Positions 1 to 7,953 of a stretch of DNA of 64,000 bases are shown piece after piece. The notes beneath the pieces are model-generated. The model ran no database searches. It was not told the DNA's origin and was given only the letters and a program-made list of their open reading frames with translations. The DNA lies in the NCBI RefSeq assembly GCF_000830005.1, contig NZ_CP010408.1, positions 124,001 through 188,000 on the forward strand, given 5' to 3'. Source of the stretch: Streptomyces vietnamensis. Lineage in GTDB: Bacteria > Actinomycetota > Actinomycetes > Streptomycetales > Streptomycetaceae. The position numbers were made by a program, and so were the translations under genes. How positions within the stretch are numbered: position 1 is the first letter of the stretch; the number at the start of each line of letters is the position of its first letter.

Positions 1-123
1 CGGATGACGCCGCGGGCCAGCGGGGCGCGGAAGGAAACAGCATCCGATGAGCTCGCCGCCGACTCCGCCAGCGTCGACCAGGTGATCGCTGCCCATCGGG
101 CACCTGCGCGGGCCGCTGCTCAT
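1..123 (-). CDS. Hypothetical protein, 3' end outside window
   Basis: Start of an unrecognised minus-strand gene that runs off the left edge; 41 codons are visible without a stop. The ATG at 123 overlaps the TGA of the next upstream gene as ATGA, which suggests translational coupling in a three-gene operon. The visible N-terminus (MSSGPRRCPMGSDHL) shows no domain or signal peptide. Support comes only from the overlap and the open frame. Confidence 0.4.
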   Translation of the reverse strand, partial: MSSGPRRCPMGSDHLVDAGGVGGELIGCCFLPRPAGPRRHP

Positions 124-494
124 CGGGGGCTCCTCCGCAGGCGCAGGACCACCGTGAGGCCGAGTGCGACCGGTACAAGCAGCAGGGCCCGTTCCGGAGT
201 GCCGCCAGAGCTCCCCGGTCCGCGCTGGGCGGTCTGTGTGACGCCCCTCAGGCAGTAGTCGTGCGCCGGGCCCAGGATCAGGGCGCAGGCCTCGCTCTCC
301 TTGGCGGGCGACGGGGCCGGCTGCGTGGGGGTGGGGTAGCTGGCGGCGAAGGCCTGTCCGGTCTCGGGCCACCAGGCATCCGGCACGCCGGTGAGCGCCA
401 GGACCACGGTGCCGATGGCGGCGACCCAGACGGTGAACCAGGACAGGGCGCCGAACAGGCGCTGGGCCCGCGGGCGGGCGAACGTGTTGCTCAC
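120..494 (-). CDS. Small two-helix membrane protein
   Basis: A 124-residue protein starting at GTG 494, which overlaps the stop of the upstream gene as GTGA. Two hydrophobic segments are visible: residues about 14-36 (LFGALSWFTVWVAAIGTVVL) and a C-terminal one (ALLLVPVALGLTVVL) followed by an RLRRSPR tail. Between them lies a Pro/Ser/Thr-rich, probably extracytoplasmic stretch with two Cys residues. No family recognised. The position in a tightly overlapping operon with an upstream 232-residue protein, and the GC-rich composition, suggest an actinobacterial plasmid operon, possibly transfer-related; that role is a guess. Confidence 0.6.
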   Translation of the reverse strand: MSNTFARPRAQRLFGALSWFTVWVAAIGTVVLALTGVPDAWWPETGQAFAASYPTPTQPAPSPAKESEACALILGPAHDYCLRGVTQTAQRGPGSSGGTPERALLLVPVALGLTVVLRLRRSPR

Positions 495-1189
495 AGCTGG
501 CTCCCCAGGGTGGCGGTCTTGGTTCGGTCGGCCGGGGCAGGCCCAGTGATGGTGATGGCGTTGGACGTGGGCGACTGGGCTCCGACACCAGCGCTGGAAA
601 TGGCCGCGGCCGCGTGAGCGGGGGCGCCGGCGCGGCCGGCGATCTCCCACCGACCGACGTGAGCCATGACGGTGAGGGCATAGGTGAGCGGGACGTGTAC
701 CTCGTCGTCGGCCGGCGACGCCGAGGTGGGCCGAGGCCCGCGGATCTCCTGCCGTGACAGCGGGCGGACGATGACCGGAGAGGAAGCACGCGAGCTGCGG
801 TGCTGCGAGGCTCTGGCGGCGGCGCCGACGTGGGCGGCCGCCTCGGCGGCCGGGACGGCGGCGGTGCGACAGAGGATGCGGGCGGCAGGGGTGACCGGTC
901 GGTCATGACCGGCCGAACAACGCAGCAGGGCACGCAGGACGGCATCGGTCAGCTCGCCGGTCAGGCGACCGCTGCCAGGCCAGAGTGCGGCGAGCAGCTG
1001 CGCGGGGCCGAGGGGGCGCACCCAGGAACCGGTCACGCCGTCGGTCTCGACGGCGATCTCGCCAGCCAGCCGGTCGGTCACGAGCCGGCTGGCCGCGGCG
1101 GCCGGGACCTGCCTGCCAGCGCGCAGCGCGGCCCGGTCGGCGTCCAGGCAGCGGAAGATCCTGCCAGCGGTGAGAGCGGGGTCGTGCAC
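491..1189 (-). CDS. Hypothetical plasmid protein
   Basis: A 232-residue protein. The frame is open further upstream, but GTG 1189 is chosen because a strong AAAGGAGA ribosome-binding site sits 8 nt before it. The N-terminal part (about residues 1-110) looks globular: AGRIFRCLDADRAALRAG and LAGEIAVETDGVTGSW are predicted helix and strand. The rest is Ala-rich with a low-complexity centre. It overlaps the downstream membrane protein gene by 4 bp. The upstream region carries GGGCAAGCC and GTGACCGAT repeats shared with three other loci in this window, so it is probably co-regulated with them. Function unknown. Confidence 0.6.
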   Translation of the reverse strand: MHDPALTAGRIFRCLDADRAALRAGRQVPAAAASRLVTDRLAGEIAVETDGVTGSWVRPLGPAQLLAALWPGSGRLTGELTDAVLRALLRCSAGHDRPVTPAARILCRTAAVPAAEAAAHVGAAARASQHRSSRASSPVIVRPLSRQEIRGPRPTSASPADDEVHVPLTYALTVMAHVGRWEIAGRAGAPAHAAAAISSAGVGAQSPTSNAITITGPAPADRTKTATLGSQL

Positions 1190-1235
1190 GGCACGTCTCC
1201 TTTCGGATCTCGTGCCGTACACGCTCCTCAGACCG

Positions 1236-1665
1236 GCTTGCCCGAACGCTTGCCCTCCGTTCCAAAGGACCAGGTGACAGGCTTGCCCTCTACCCGGGCA
1301 AGCCGCCCGTGACCGATGGGGCAAGCCTGGCGAGGGTGCGGGCAAGCCCTCTCGTGACCGGTCCGTGCAACTTGGGCAAGCCACCCCCTGTGGAGGTGGG
1401 CAGGCCTCGGGATTCGGGTGCGCAGGCTCGCCCGGCAGGGACGGGGCGAGGATGCGGCGGACGGGTGACCGATGTCCTCAGACCGGTCATGACCGGTGAC
1501 CGATGGAGCCCGGATCGGTCACCGGTCACCGTGCGCGGTACCGGTCACCGGAGGAGCCAGCTATCGGTCACGGGATCGGTCACACGCCATCGGTCACAGC
1601 CGGACGGCTGCCGGAGGCGTCCGGAGCTGGTGACCGATGACCGGTCACCGCTTCCGGCGGAGGTG
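1236..1665. repeat. Iteron-like cluster of GGGCAAGCC and GTGACCGAT/ACCGGTCAC motifs
   Basis: A gene-free stretch between two minus-strand genes. GCTTGCCC occurs at 1236-1243 and 1248-1255 (12-bp period) and at 1281-1288. Its complement GGGCAAGC is at 1296-1303, and further copies lie near 1318, 1340 and 1374. GTGACCGAT is at 1309-1317. From about 1465 to 1660 a dense run of GTGACCGAT, ATCGGTCAC and ACCGGTCAC units follows in both orientations. The cluster ends about 50 bp before the adjacent gene's start and resembles plasmid iterons or multiple operator sites. Confidence 0.7.
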
Positions 1666-1670
1666 TTCGG

Positions 1671-3191
1671 TCAGCTGCGTTTGACGGAGCGAAGGTGCGC
1701 TCGGCCCTGCTGCTTGCGCTGCTCCGCCAGGTGCCGCTGCGCGTCGATTACGCGGCGTTGACCGGTCTTGGGTGAGACCCCCAGGCGCCGGGCGACCTCG
1801 GCACCGGAGAGCTTCTCTCCCGCCTGTTCCGCCTCGCTTAGCCACTCGGCGACGGTCACGACCTGCTGCTGAACGGGGTCCAGTTCCGGCTCTTCTGTCT
1901 GCTGCTCGGGCAGCCGCGCGGTCGCCGCTCCCGTGTCGGTGGCGGTGGATTCCCAGAGGGCCGGCTCGCCCAACGGATCCGCTGGCCGCACGGAGGGGAG
2001 GTCCAGCGACGTCTGCTCCGGCATTTTCCCGCCGTCCCAGTTCCCGCCGGTTGCTGCGGCGCTCGGCGCCGCCACCGGCTCACGCACGTAGGGCTTGGCA
2101 ACCACCGGAGCCGCTGGCGCGGCGAAGGACTGCGGCGTGACGGGCTCGAAGAACGGGTGGGGCTCGACGACGGCCTGGCGCTCGACAGCCGCGCCCCCGC
2201 CGGGAAGGACACCGGTACCGTCGGCCACGACCGGCTGGTCATCGGTCAGCTCCGGCGTGGCCGGCAGCCGATCGGCCACCGGCTCCGCCAGGGCCTGGTC
2301 GTCCTCCACGTTGTCCTGTGCCGCAGCGGTTGACTCGGACTGCGGCAGCTCCTCGACCTCGTTCGCCTTGCCCCTGGCCGCTTCGCTCTCGCCGGCTTCC
2401 AGGGCTCGCTGGTGTTCGCCGGCCGCCGCCTGGTCGTCGGCGCGCTCCACCGTCACCGTGGTGCTCAGGTTCAGCCCGGCCGCTTCCAGGACGTGAGGGG
2501 CGGTCTCGGCCAGCGGCACACCGTAGCGAGCCAGCTTCATCGGCATGAGTGCCTCCACAGGAGCCTTACGACGCCAGCGGCGGCCGTACTGGCTGTGCAG
2601 CTGCGCCTCATAGACGAGCCGGTGCTGTTCCAGTTTCACGGCCTGTTCGTAGGAGCGGATCTCCCACAGCTTCATGCGCCGCCACAGCCGGAACGTCGGC
2701 ACCGGGGAGAGGAACCAGCGGGTGATCCGGACGCCCTCCATGTGCTTGTCCGCGGTGATGTCCGCGATCCGGCCTACCGCATGGCGGGCGGCCTCGACAG
2801 CGACCACGAACAGGACTGGGATGACGGCGTGCATGCCGACGCCGAGCGGGTCGGGCCAGGCTGCTGCACCGTTGAAGGCGATCGTCGCGGCCGTCAGCAC
2901 CCAGGCCGTCTGACGCAGCAGCGGGAACGGGATCCGCAGCCATGTCAGCAGCAGGTCCAGGGCGAGGAGCACGCAGATGCCGGCGTCGATGCCGATCGGG
3001 AAGAAGTACGAGAAGGTGCCGAAGCCCTTCTGCAGGGCGAGCTCACGTACGGCGGCATAGGAACCCGCGAACCCAATCCCCGCGATGATCAACGCACCGC
3101 CGATGACCATCCCGATCAGAACGCGGTGTGCCCGCGTCAGCTCCGGCTTCGTCGTACTTCCCGCGGCCACGTCGCCCCGTCCCTCCCGCAT
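1671..3191 (-). CDS. DUF2637 domain membrane protein with C-terminal HTH
   Basis: A 506-residue protein. ATG 3191 has a GAGGGG ribosome-binding site 6-7 nt upstream. Residues about 22-150 hold four hydrophobic segments (LIGMVIGGALIIAGIGFAGS, FFPIGIDAGICVLLALDLLL, TAWVLTAATIAFNGAAAW, GMHAVIPVLFVVAVEAARHA), the pattern of the DUF2637 family common on actinomycete conjugative plasmids, where related proteins are often called Spd or spread proteins. A long acidic Ala/Glu/Pro-rich linker follows. The C-terminus (VAEWLSEAEQAG...SGAEVARRLGVSPKTGQRRV) is a helix-turn-helix of the kind these proteins often carry. Likely role: membrane-tethered plasmid transfer or maintenance factor (inference). Confidence 0.85.
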   Translation of the reverse strand: MREGRGDVAAGSTTKPELTRAHRVLIGMVIGGALIIAGIGFAGSYAAVRELALQKGFGTFSYFFPIGIDAGICVLLALDLLLTWLRIPFPLLRQTAWVLTAATIAFNGAAAWPDPLGVGMHAVIPVLFVVAVEAARHAVGRIADITADKHMEGVRITRWFLSPVPTFRLWRRMKLWEIRSYEQAVKLEQHRLVYEAQLHSQYGRRWRRKAPVEALMPMKLARYGVPLAETAPHVLEAAGLNLSTTVTVERADDQAAAGEHQRALEAGESEAARGKANEVEELPQSESTAAAQDNVEDDQALAEPVADRLPATPELTDDQPVVADGTGVLPGGGAAVERQAVVEPHPFFEPVTPQSFAAPAAPVVAKPYVREPVAAPSAAATGGNWDGGKMPEQTSLDLPSVRPADPLGEPALWESTATDTGAATARLPEQQTEEPELDPVQQQVVTVAEWLSEAEQAGEKLSGAEVARRLGVSPKTGQRRVIDAQRHLAEQRKQQGRAHLRSVKRS

Positions 3192-3304
3192 CAGCTGCCC
3201 CTCACGTCTGAGCAGCTCTCACACTCTCATGTCCCCTACAGGGCGCGGCCGGATCGCCGTGACTCTGGCACCGATCGTCTACGAATAGTGATCACGTCAG
3301 GGCT

Positions 3305-4159
3305 TCACGATGCGGCACGGTTCACCAGATCGCTGAGAATCAAGTGGAAGCGCTCGATCTCGGGACCCCCCATGTCAGCGGTTGCGGGCCTCCCGGAAAG
3401 CATGACGCCGACGGACTTGGCGATCGCTCTGGGCCCGAAGCGCTGCAGGTACCGGCTTCGGGCCTCGTCCAACTGCTCGGCGGTGATCTGCTCCGCCGCG
3501 AGAGCGACTGCCGCCTGGTGTATGGCTCGCAGCCCGTCTACGAACTCAGGTATCCCGGCTGGCTCTCCATCGAGGAGGAGTCCTCGCTCGATCCTTTGCC
3601 CAGGTCGGGCCGGCCATGGAGAGCAGACCTCCGTGAGTGCCGACTCGACGATGTCCCAGCGCACCTGCTTCGTCGCCAGAGCGTTCTCCAGAACGAGCGT
3701 GGCCTTGCGTATCTGTGCTCGGGGCGCGTCAGGGTGGGTGACTAACCGGACCAGCATGGCGGCGTTGTCCTGGAGGGATCCCTGAGGGAGCTGGAACTGC
3801 TGCTGGCAGAACGTCCTCAAGGCGCGCCTGGCTTGTTCGGTAGGGATCGTCACGAGGCCGAGCAGCCACAGGTAGATCACGATCCGGAGTGACACGCTGC
3901 GGCGATACCGCAGGGGCTGAGGAAGGTCCCTCCTAGCCCGGAGCGCGGCGATGAAGAGGTGCCCTTGAACGAGCGGGAAGGTGCGTTTTCCGCTTCCGTG
4001 CCGGGTGGTCTTCTGGAACTCCGGCCTGCACAGCAAGCCGATCTCGATCCAGTCGGTGACGAGGCGCCGGCTGACCTGTGGGAAGCCGTGGTTGTGGGCC
4101 ATTTTGAGGAGGTCGTCGATCGTGAGCGTTGTGTCCAGGTCCTGGTTCGGATGTTTCAT
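3305..4159 (-). CDS. Hypothetical protein with N-terminal MerR/HTH-like segment
   Basis: A 284-residue protein starting at ATG 4159, whose first bases overlap the TGA of the upstream small gene (ATGA). The N-terminus (TIDDLLKMAHNHGFPQVSRRLVTDWIEIGLL) resembles a winged-helix or MerR-like DNA-binding segment, and the following residues (CRPEFQKTTRHGSGKRTFPL) look like its wing. The rest is helical with no recognised domain. It is coupled to a 54-residue membrane protein and lies next to the parA/parB-like locus, so a regulatory or maintenance role is possible. Family not identified. Confidence 0.65.
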   Translation of the reverse strand: MKHPNQDLDTTLTIDDLLKMAHNHGFPQVSRRLVTDWIEIGLLCRPEFQKTTRHGSGKRTFPLVQGHLFIAALRARRDLPQPLRYRRSVSLRIVIYLWLLGLVTIPTEQARRALRTFCQQQFQLPQGSLQDNAAMLVRLVTHPDAPRAQIRKATLVLENALATKQVRWDIVESALTEVCSPWPARPGQRIERGLLLDGEPAGIPEFVDGLRAIHQAAVALAAEQITAEQLDEARSRYLQRFGPRAIAKSVGVMLSGRPATADMGGPEIERFHLILSDLVNRAAS

Positions 4160-4320
4160 CGCACGAGTCCTGTGACCAGGCTTGCCGCGGCGGTCGCCAG
4201 CGCGGCCGCGACGCTGGAGAGCACCGCGACCAGGACGGCGTCGCGGGTCCTTTCGTGGATGGGACACCTCGAACAGTCACAGTTCTCTTCGCGGTGTTCC
4301 TTGCGGTTGAGCAGGGACAT
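4156..4320 (-). CDS. Small Cys-motif membrane protein
   Basis: A 54-residue protein with ATG at 4320, preceded by a GGGGGAGA ribosome-binding site. The N-terminal part has a CDCSRCP cysteine cluster (about residues 14-20) after a charged start. The C-terminal part is one hydrophobic helix (VLVAVLSSVAAALATAAASLVTGLV). This suggests a membrane-anchored protein with a small metal or redox site. It overlaps the next gene by 4 bp, so the two are likely translated together. No family recognised. Confidence 0.6.
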   Translation of the reverse strand: MSLLNRKEHREENCDCSRCPIHERTRDAVLVAVLSSVAAALATAAASLVTGLVR

Positions 4321-4641
4321 CTCTCCCCCTTCAGTGGCCTGGGTCAGAGTTCGGTGTGGTGGTGACCAGGGTGTCCAACAGGAGCGGGTGCTCGGGCCGG
4401 AATGGGTCCCTTCTTCGGTGTAAGTTCTGCGCGCGCCGCTCAACGCTGATCGGGCCCCAGCGGATGCAGCCGGACGCAAGGGTCGGTGATCAGCGGCCGC
4501 ACTGTGCGTCGTGGAGCGTAGAGACATCTCCGCCGTCTGTCCGGTCCCTCGGCTGGACAGCGAGGGACCTCGAGATCGGTGCGTCAACCAAGCTGTATGC
4601 GGTGACCGGGACGAGGCACCGACAGGCACAGGGCTCGATGA

Positions 4642-4894
4642 GCTCTCCAATTGGAGAGCCGATGGGGCGGGAGGGCTCTCCAATTGGAGAGCCCAAGAAG
4701 GAGGAGAACTCTCCAATTGGAGAGCTCCACCACGAGCAGGGTCGTGCTCTGCGTGCAGTAAACGTGATCAAACACCTACAGAGTGATGCAGGTCACGCGC
4801 TGCTGCTTGAACGTCAGCGTCTTGATCAACCAGACAGGAGGGGACGCCCGTTGCTCCAGAGGTAGTGAAGGAGAGCTCTCCAATTGGAGAGCTC
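4642..4894. repeat. Four palindromic CTCTCCAATTGGAGAG boxes, probable parS
   Basis: A perfect palindrome with core CTCTCCAATTGGAGAG occurs at 4642-4659, 4673-4694, 4709-4724 and 4873-4894, extended to 22 bp in the second and fourth copies. All four lie within 250 bp immediately upstream of a parA-parB-like operon, the usual place for a partition centromere (parS) or an autoregulatory operator. The 4321-4641 stretch before the boxes contains no gene I can support. Which protein binds is inferred; the adjacent ParB-like protein is the first candidate. Confidence 0.75.
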
Positions 4895-4993
4895 GATGCC
4901 TGAGGCCCCTCTCTCTGCACGGACTGGTGTGTCAGGATGCGTCCTGCCGTGTCTCGTTGGGGAACGGTGAGTAGGAATGAGAGGGCGCCGCCG

Positions 4994-5929
4994 ATGCTCA
5001 GCGAGGACATGGAACTCGTCGAACCACCCGAGAACAGCACCGTCATCGGTACGGGGAAGGGTGGGGTTGGTAAGAGCACTGTCGCGGCCCACTTCGCAGC
5101 GCACTGTGCGGAGCAGGGCGAGAGAACCCTCCTTATCTGCGTGACCAGCCAGGACGACGACGACCTCGGAGTCAAGGAGTTCGGCCGGGGCACGCCTCCG
5201 GACGGGCCGTCCGTACTGGAAGGCCAGGGCCTGTACCGTGCCATCTCCGAGCGGATCCCCCTCGTTCCCGTACGCGATGTGAGGCCCAACCTCGACGTCG
5301 TGCCCGGGGGCGAAGCCGTGGGAGAGCTTGTCCCCCTGCTGATGGCCCGCCTCATGGGAGCGGAAGGCCCTGGTGTGGCTCTCTCGCTCGCGCGGGCTCT
5401 GCAGCCCATCGCGCCGTTCTACGACAGGATCGTCCTCGACTCCGCGCCCGAGAACGACTCCCTCGAGCAGCTTGCCCTCGCAGCCGCCAGGCACCTCTAT
5501 GTGCCCACGCGCTCCGATTCCTCTTCGATCAACGGGATGAAGCGCATCGCCCGCAATTTCAAGATCGTGCGGAAGCAGGTGAACCCGTGGCTGAGGGTCG
5601 CCGGCGCTTTCCTGTACGCCTCCAACCCGAGCGCCGGACAGCTGCATGCCCAGGTCAAGGAGAAGATCCGATCGACCCTGGGCGAAGGCACCCCGATCCT
5701 GCCGACCATCGTGGGCTACCGGGAGAAGCCGGCAGTGGGCGCCCGCAACCTGGGTCTCCTCTTCCCCGAGTACGCCGCGCTCCTGCCTACCAGCGCCAAG
5801 AGCTACGACGTTGCCGCCGGCAGAGCCAGGGTGGAGGACGTCGTCCCCGAGGCGATCACCGGCCTGGCCGCGGACATGCGGCGTCTGAACCTTGAGATTC
5901 TCGACTACAGCAGGAAGGCAGCACAGTGA
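4994..5929 (+). CDS. parA: ParA-type partition ATPase
   Basis: About 311 residues. The deviant Walker A motif GKGGVGKST lies at about residues 21-29 of the chosen start, and RIVLDSAPENDSLEQLALAA is the Walker B-like switch region, followed by PTRSDSSSINGM. ATG 4994 is chosen because AGAGGG lies 8 nt upstream; GTG 4967 and ATG 4937 are in-frame alternatives. The family are ATP-dependent nucleoid-surface ATPases that move plasmid copies with a ParB/centromere complex. The gene overlaps the following parB-like gene by GTGA and follows four parS-like palindromes, so the three form one partition cassette. Residues after the ATPase core are typical of short actinomycete plasmid ParAs without an N-terminal HTH. 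Confidence 0.88.
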   Translation: MLSEDMELVEPPENSTVIGTGKGGVGKSTVAAHFAAHCAEQGERTLLICVTSQDDDDLGVKEFGRGTPPDGPSVLEGQGLYRAISERIPLVPVRDVRPNLDVVPGGEAVGELVPLLMARLMGAEGPGVALSLARALQPIAPFYDRIVLDSAPENDSLEQLALAAARHLYVPTRSDSSSINGMKRIARNFKIVRKQVNPWLRVAGAFLYASNPSAGQLHAQVKEKIRSTLGEGTPILPTIVGYREKPAVGARNLGLLFPEYAALLPTSAKSYDVAAGRARVEDVVPEAITGLAADMRRLNLEILDYSRKAAQ

Positions 5930-6948
5930 GCTCCGGACTCTTCGACGACGACCCCGCTGAGGACCACCGGGGCACCGGCCTCATGGGACCCGGCATGAGC
6001 ATCGCCGTCCAGCAGGCGCAGGTCGTGGTCAAAGCGCTCCCGGGCACGACTCTGGACACGATTCCCGCGCCATACGAGATTGCAGGCCAAGGAGAACTGT
6101 CGCCGCAGGAGGAGGCTGACTTCGAGGCCTGCAAGGCAGGTGTACGCAATCTCCAGAATGCGTTCTGGGTCGCGGGCAAGTCTCTGGAGACGATCAAGAC
6201 CGGCAACTTGCAGAGGAGGGTGCATGCGAACTTCGCCACCTTCGTCTGGGAGGAGTTCGAGATCTCCGAGCCGCAGATGCATCGGCTCGTGGAAGAGTGG
6301 CGAGTCGGGCAGGCGCTCTCCCAACTTGGGTGGAAGCCGAAGGAGTCTCAGGTCCGCGAGCTGACCGGCATCACCAAGGAGGCCGGCGACCAGACGGCCG
6401 TGACGGTCTACGACACGATCGCACGTAACGTGAAGAGGGTCACCGCGCAGGTCATCAGAGACGTGGTCGCCCAGCTTCCGCCCCTGCGGTCGGCTTCTGC
6501 TGCAGAAGTACGGCAAATGGTCGCGAGCGTCGTGGCACCGCCTCAGCCGCGCACAAGCGTGGAGAGTGGCGCCGAGGTTCGTGCACTGCCGCATGCCGAG
6601 GATACGGAAGCCGCGGCGCCTGCCGCCTCGACGGCCGGTGCTCCTGAACTGGAACGCCCCCCGGCTCCCACGGAGGGCGGCCAGCCAGTCGCTTCCCCGT
6701 CAACGGCGGGGGTAGGGACGGGAGGCGAGGAGAGCGGTGGTGGCGCCCCTTCGACGGCAACTGATCACCCTGATGTCAAGAAGCTCATCGAGGCCGCGAA
6801 CCTGCTGGAGAAGGCTCACCGGATGCTGAGCCCGTCCCTGGTGCGTCGAGCCGGTGAGGCGTATCCGACGTTCACCGACGATCTGATCACGAAGATGCGC
6901 GCAGCGGGCGACGGAATCGGAAAGTCGCTCGAAGCGCGGACCAAGTAG
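5926..6948 (+). CDS. ParB-like partition partner
   Basis: A 340-residue protein starting at GTG 5926, overlapping the parA stop by 4 bp. Residues about 65-150 form a helical, probably DNA-binding region (LQNAFWVAGKSLETIKTG, FVWEEFEISEPQMHRLVEEW, KESQVRELTGITKEAG). A disordered Pro/Ala/Gly-rich linker (about 205-280) and a short C-terminal helical domain (PDVKKLIEAANLLEKAHRML) follow. Canonical ParB CTPase motifs (GERRxRA) are not visible, so it is called from position and layout only. A strong terminator directly follows. It is the likely binder of the upstream palindromes. Confidence 0.65.
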   Translation: MSSGLFDDDPAEDHRGTGLMGPGMSIAVQQAQVVVKALPGTTLDTIPAPYEIAGQGELSPQEEADFEACKAGVRNLQNAFWVAGKSLETIKTGNLQRRVHANFATFVWEEFEISEPQMHRLVEEWRVGQALSQLGWKPKESQVRELTGITKEAGDQTAVTVYDTIARNVKRVTAQVIRDVVAQLPPLRSASAAEVRQMVASVVAPPQPRTSVESGAEVRALPHAEDTEAAAPAASTAGAPELERPPAPTEGGQPVASPSTAGVGTGGEESGGGAPSTATDHPDVKKLIEAANLLEKAHRMLSPSLVRRAGEAYPTFTDDLITKMRAAGDGIGKSLEARTK

Positions 6949-6954
6949 CCGATC

Positions 6955-6994
6955 AGCGTCGGGGGCCTGCCGAGTTCGGTAGGCCCCCGACGCT
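6955..6994 (+). terminator. Terminator of the parA-parB-like operon
   Basis: A near-perfect 19-bp stem: AGCGTCGGGGGCCT at the left pairs with AGGCCCCCGACGCT at the right, with a CCGA/TCGG top and a tiny loop. It begins 7 nt after the parB-like stop codon. No clear T-tract follows, as is common in Streptomyces. Confidence 0.8.
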
Positions 6995-7216
6995 GTTGTC
7001 GGCGAGACAGGTCGCGACAGCGTGATTGCCACCCGGCCAGAGCCGTATTCGGAGTCAAGAATCGAACCTGACGCCTGCAAAAAGCTCTGCCTGGCCTCCT
7101 GGCGGCCTTTCGGGCGCCAGAGGGTCGCCTCATGCCGGGCCCCTCGCGAACGGCGCTCCAGCACCCCATTCTGCGGGTCGATTTTCTCTAGAGATGCACG
7201 ATTTCTGCGGTTTGCG
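6995..7216. other. Gene-free spacer between convergent partition operons
   Basis: No gene supported. A stretch near 7046-7075 read on the minus strand looks like a tRNA T-arm (GGTTCGATTC flanked by TCA and TGA pairs), but I found no matching acceptor, anticodon or D arms. It is either chance or a short relic. Confidence 0.4.
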
Positions 7217-7267
7217 GGTCTGGGAGGACGCCTCGCTGGCCCACCGGCCCCGGCGTCCTCCCAGACC
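7217..7267 (-). terminator. Terminator after the second partition operon
   Basis: A 16-bp perfect inverted repeat: GGTCTGGGAGGACGCC at 7217-7232 and its complement at 7252-7267, with a GC-rich 19-nt loop. It lies 15 nt beyond the stop of the RHH protein gene on the minus strand. Confidence 0.75.
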
Positions 7268-7281
7268 TTCCCCTCGGCAGG

Positions 7282-7953
7282 TCAGTCGATCGTCCTGCTG
7301 CGCTCGCGCTTCAGGGCCGGCAGGAACACGTGCAAGGCCTCGTTGACGAAGTCAGAACGGCTCGGGAACGCCCACGAGCTGGCGAGCCCGTCGATCACTT
7401 CGAGTTCGTGGGCGGAGGGGCGAAAAGACAGCTGCTCACGGTTCTTAACCCTTCCTCGCGCCAGCCGCTGGCTGGGTTCCGGTGTCCCGAACAAGCCGTC
7501 CGGGTCGTCGTCCTCGTCAGTCGAGGGCCGGTTGTCGGCCTGAAGACGGGCCAGCATCTCCGCGTAGAGATCGTGGCGCTGAGCGTGAAGGACAGCTCGC
7601 CGCACCACGACGGCATTGGTGGGCTCCCGGCCCGTCGTCTGCCTCTGCGCCGTCTGGTACCGCTCGAACCGCAGCCGCACATGCCCGTCAACCATGACCA
7701 TGCACTGGTCCGTACCGCGTCGGCGCAGAAGCGGCGTGGCCGCACTCGGCCGAGGCGCGGGCGCCTCGATCGGCAGAGCAGGCTCGCGGTCCGAGCGGTT
7801 TCCCGGCGCACTGTCCGGCTTCACCGACCCCCCGGACGCCGTGCTCGCGACACGGGACCGGGACTGGAAAGCCACGGCCGCGGCCGCGCCGAAGGCCTCG
7901 AGTCCTTCGTCCTCGGGCAAGCCTCCACGCTTCTCGTCTGCCTGGGCTGTCAT
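7282..7953 (-). CDS. Ribbon-helix-helix protein, centromere-binding candidate
   Basis: A 223-residue protein whose ATG overlaps the stop of the upstream parA by 4 bp. The first 80 residues are disordered. Residues about 85-140 contain a compact charged segment (MVMVDGHVRLRFERYQ). The C-terminal 50 residues (REQLSFRPSAHELEVIDGL, SRSDFVNEALHVFL) fit a ribbon-helix-helix fold: one strand, then two helices with the usual S-R-S-D-F start of helix B. RHH proteins are the standard centromere binders and autorepressors of type Ib ParA systems, which fits the gene order here. Binding site is inferred, not shown. Confidence 0.7.
   Translation of the reverse strand: MTAQADEKRGGLPEDEGLEAFGAAAAVAFQSRSRVASTASGGSVKPDSAPGNRSDREPALPIEAPAPRPSAATPLLRRRGTDQCMVMVDGHVRLRFERYQTAQRQTTGREPTNAVVVRRAVLHAQRHDLYAEMLARLQADNRPSTDEDDDPDGLFGTPEPSQRLARGRVKNREQLSFRPSAHELEVIDGLASSWAFPSRSDFVNEALHVFLPALKRERSRTID

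Noticed and set aside
7040..7080. tRNA-like T-arm on the minus strand
   Set aside because: Only a T-loop-like GGTTCGATTC is seen; no paired acceptor, D or anticodon arms could be folded around it.
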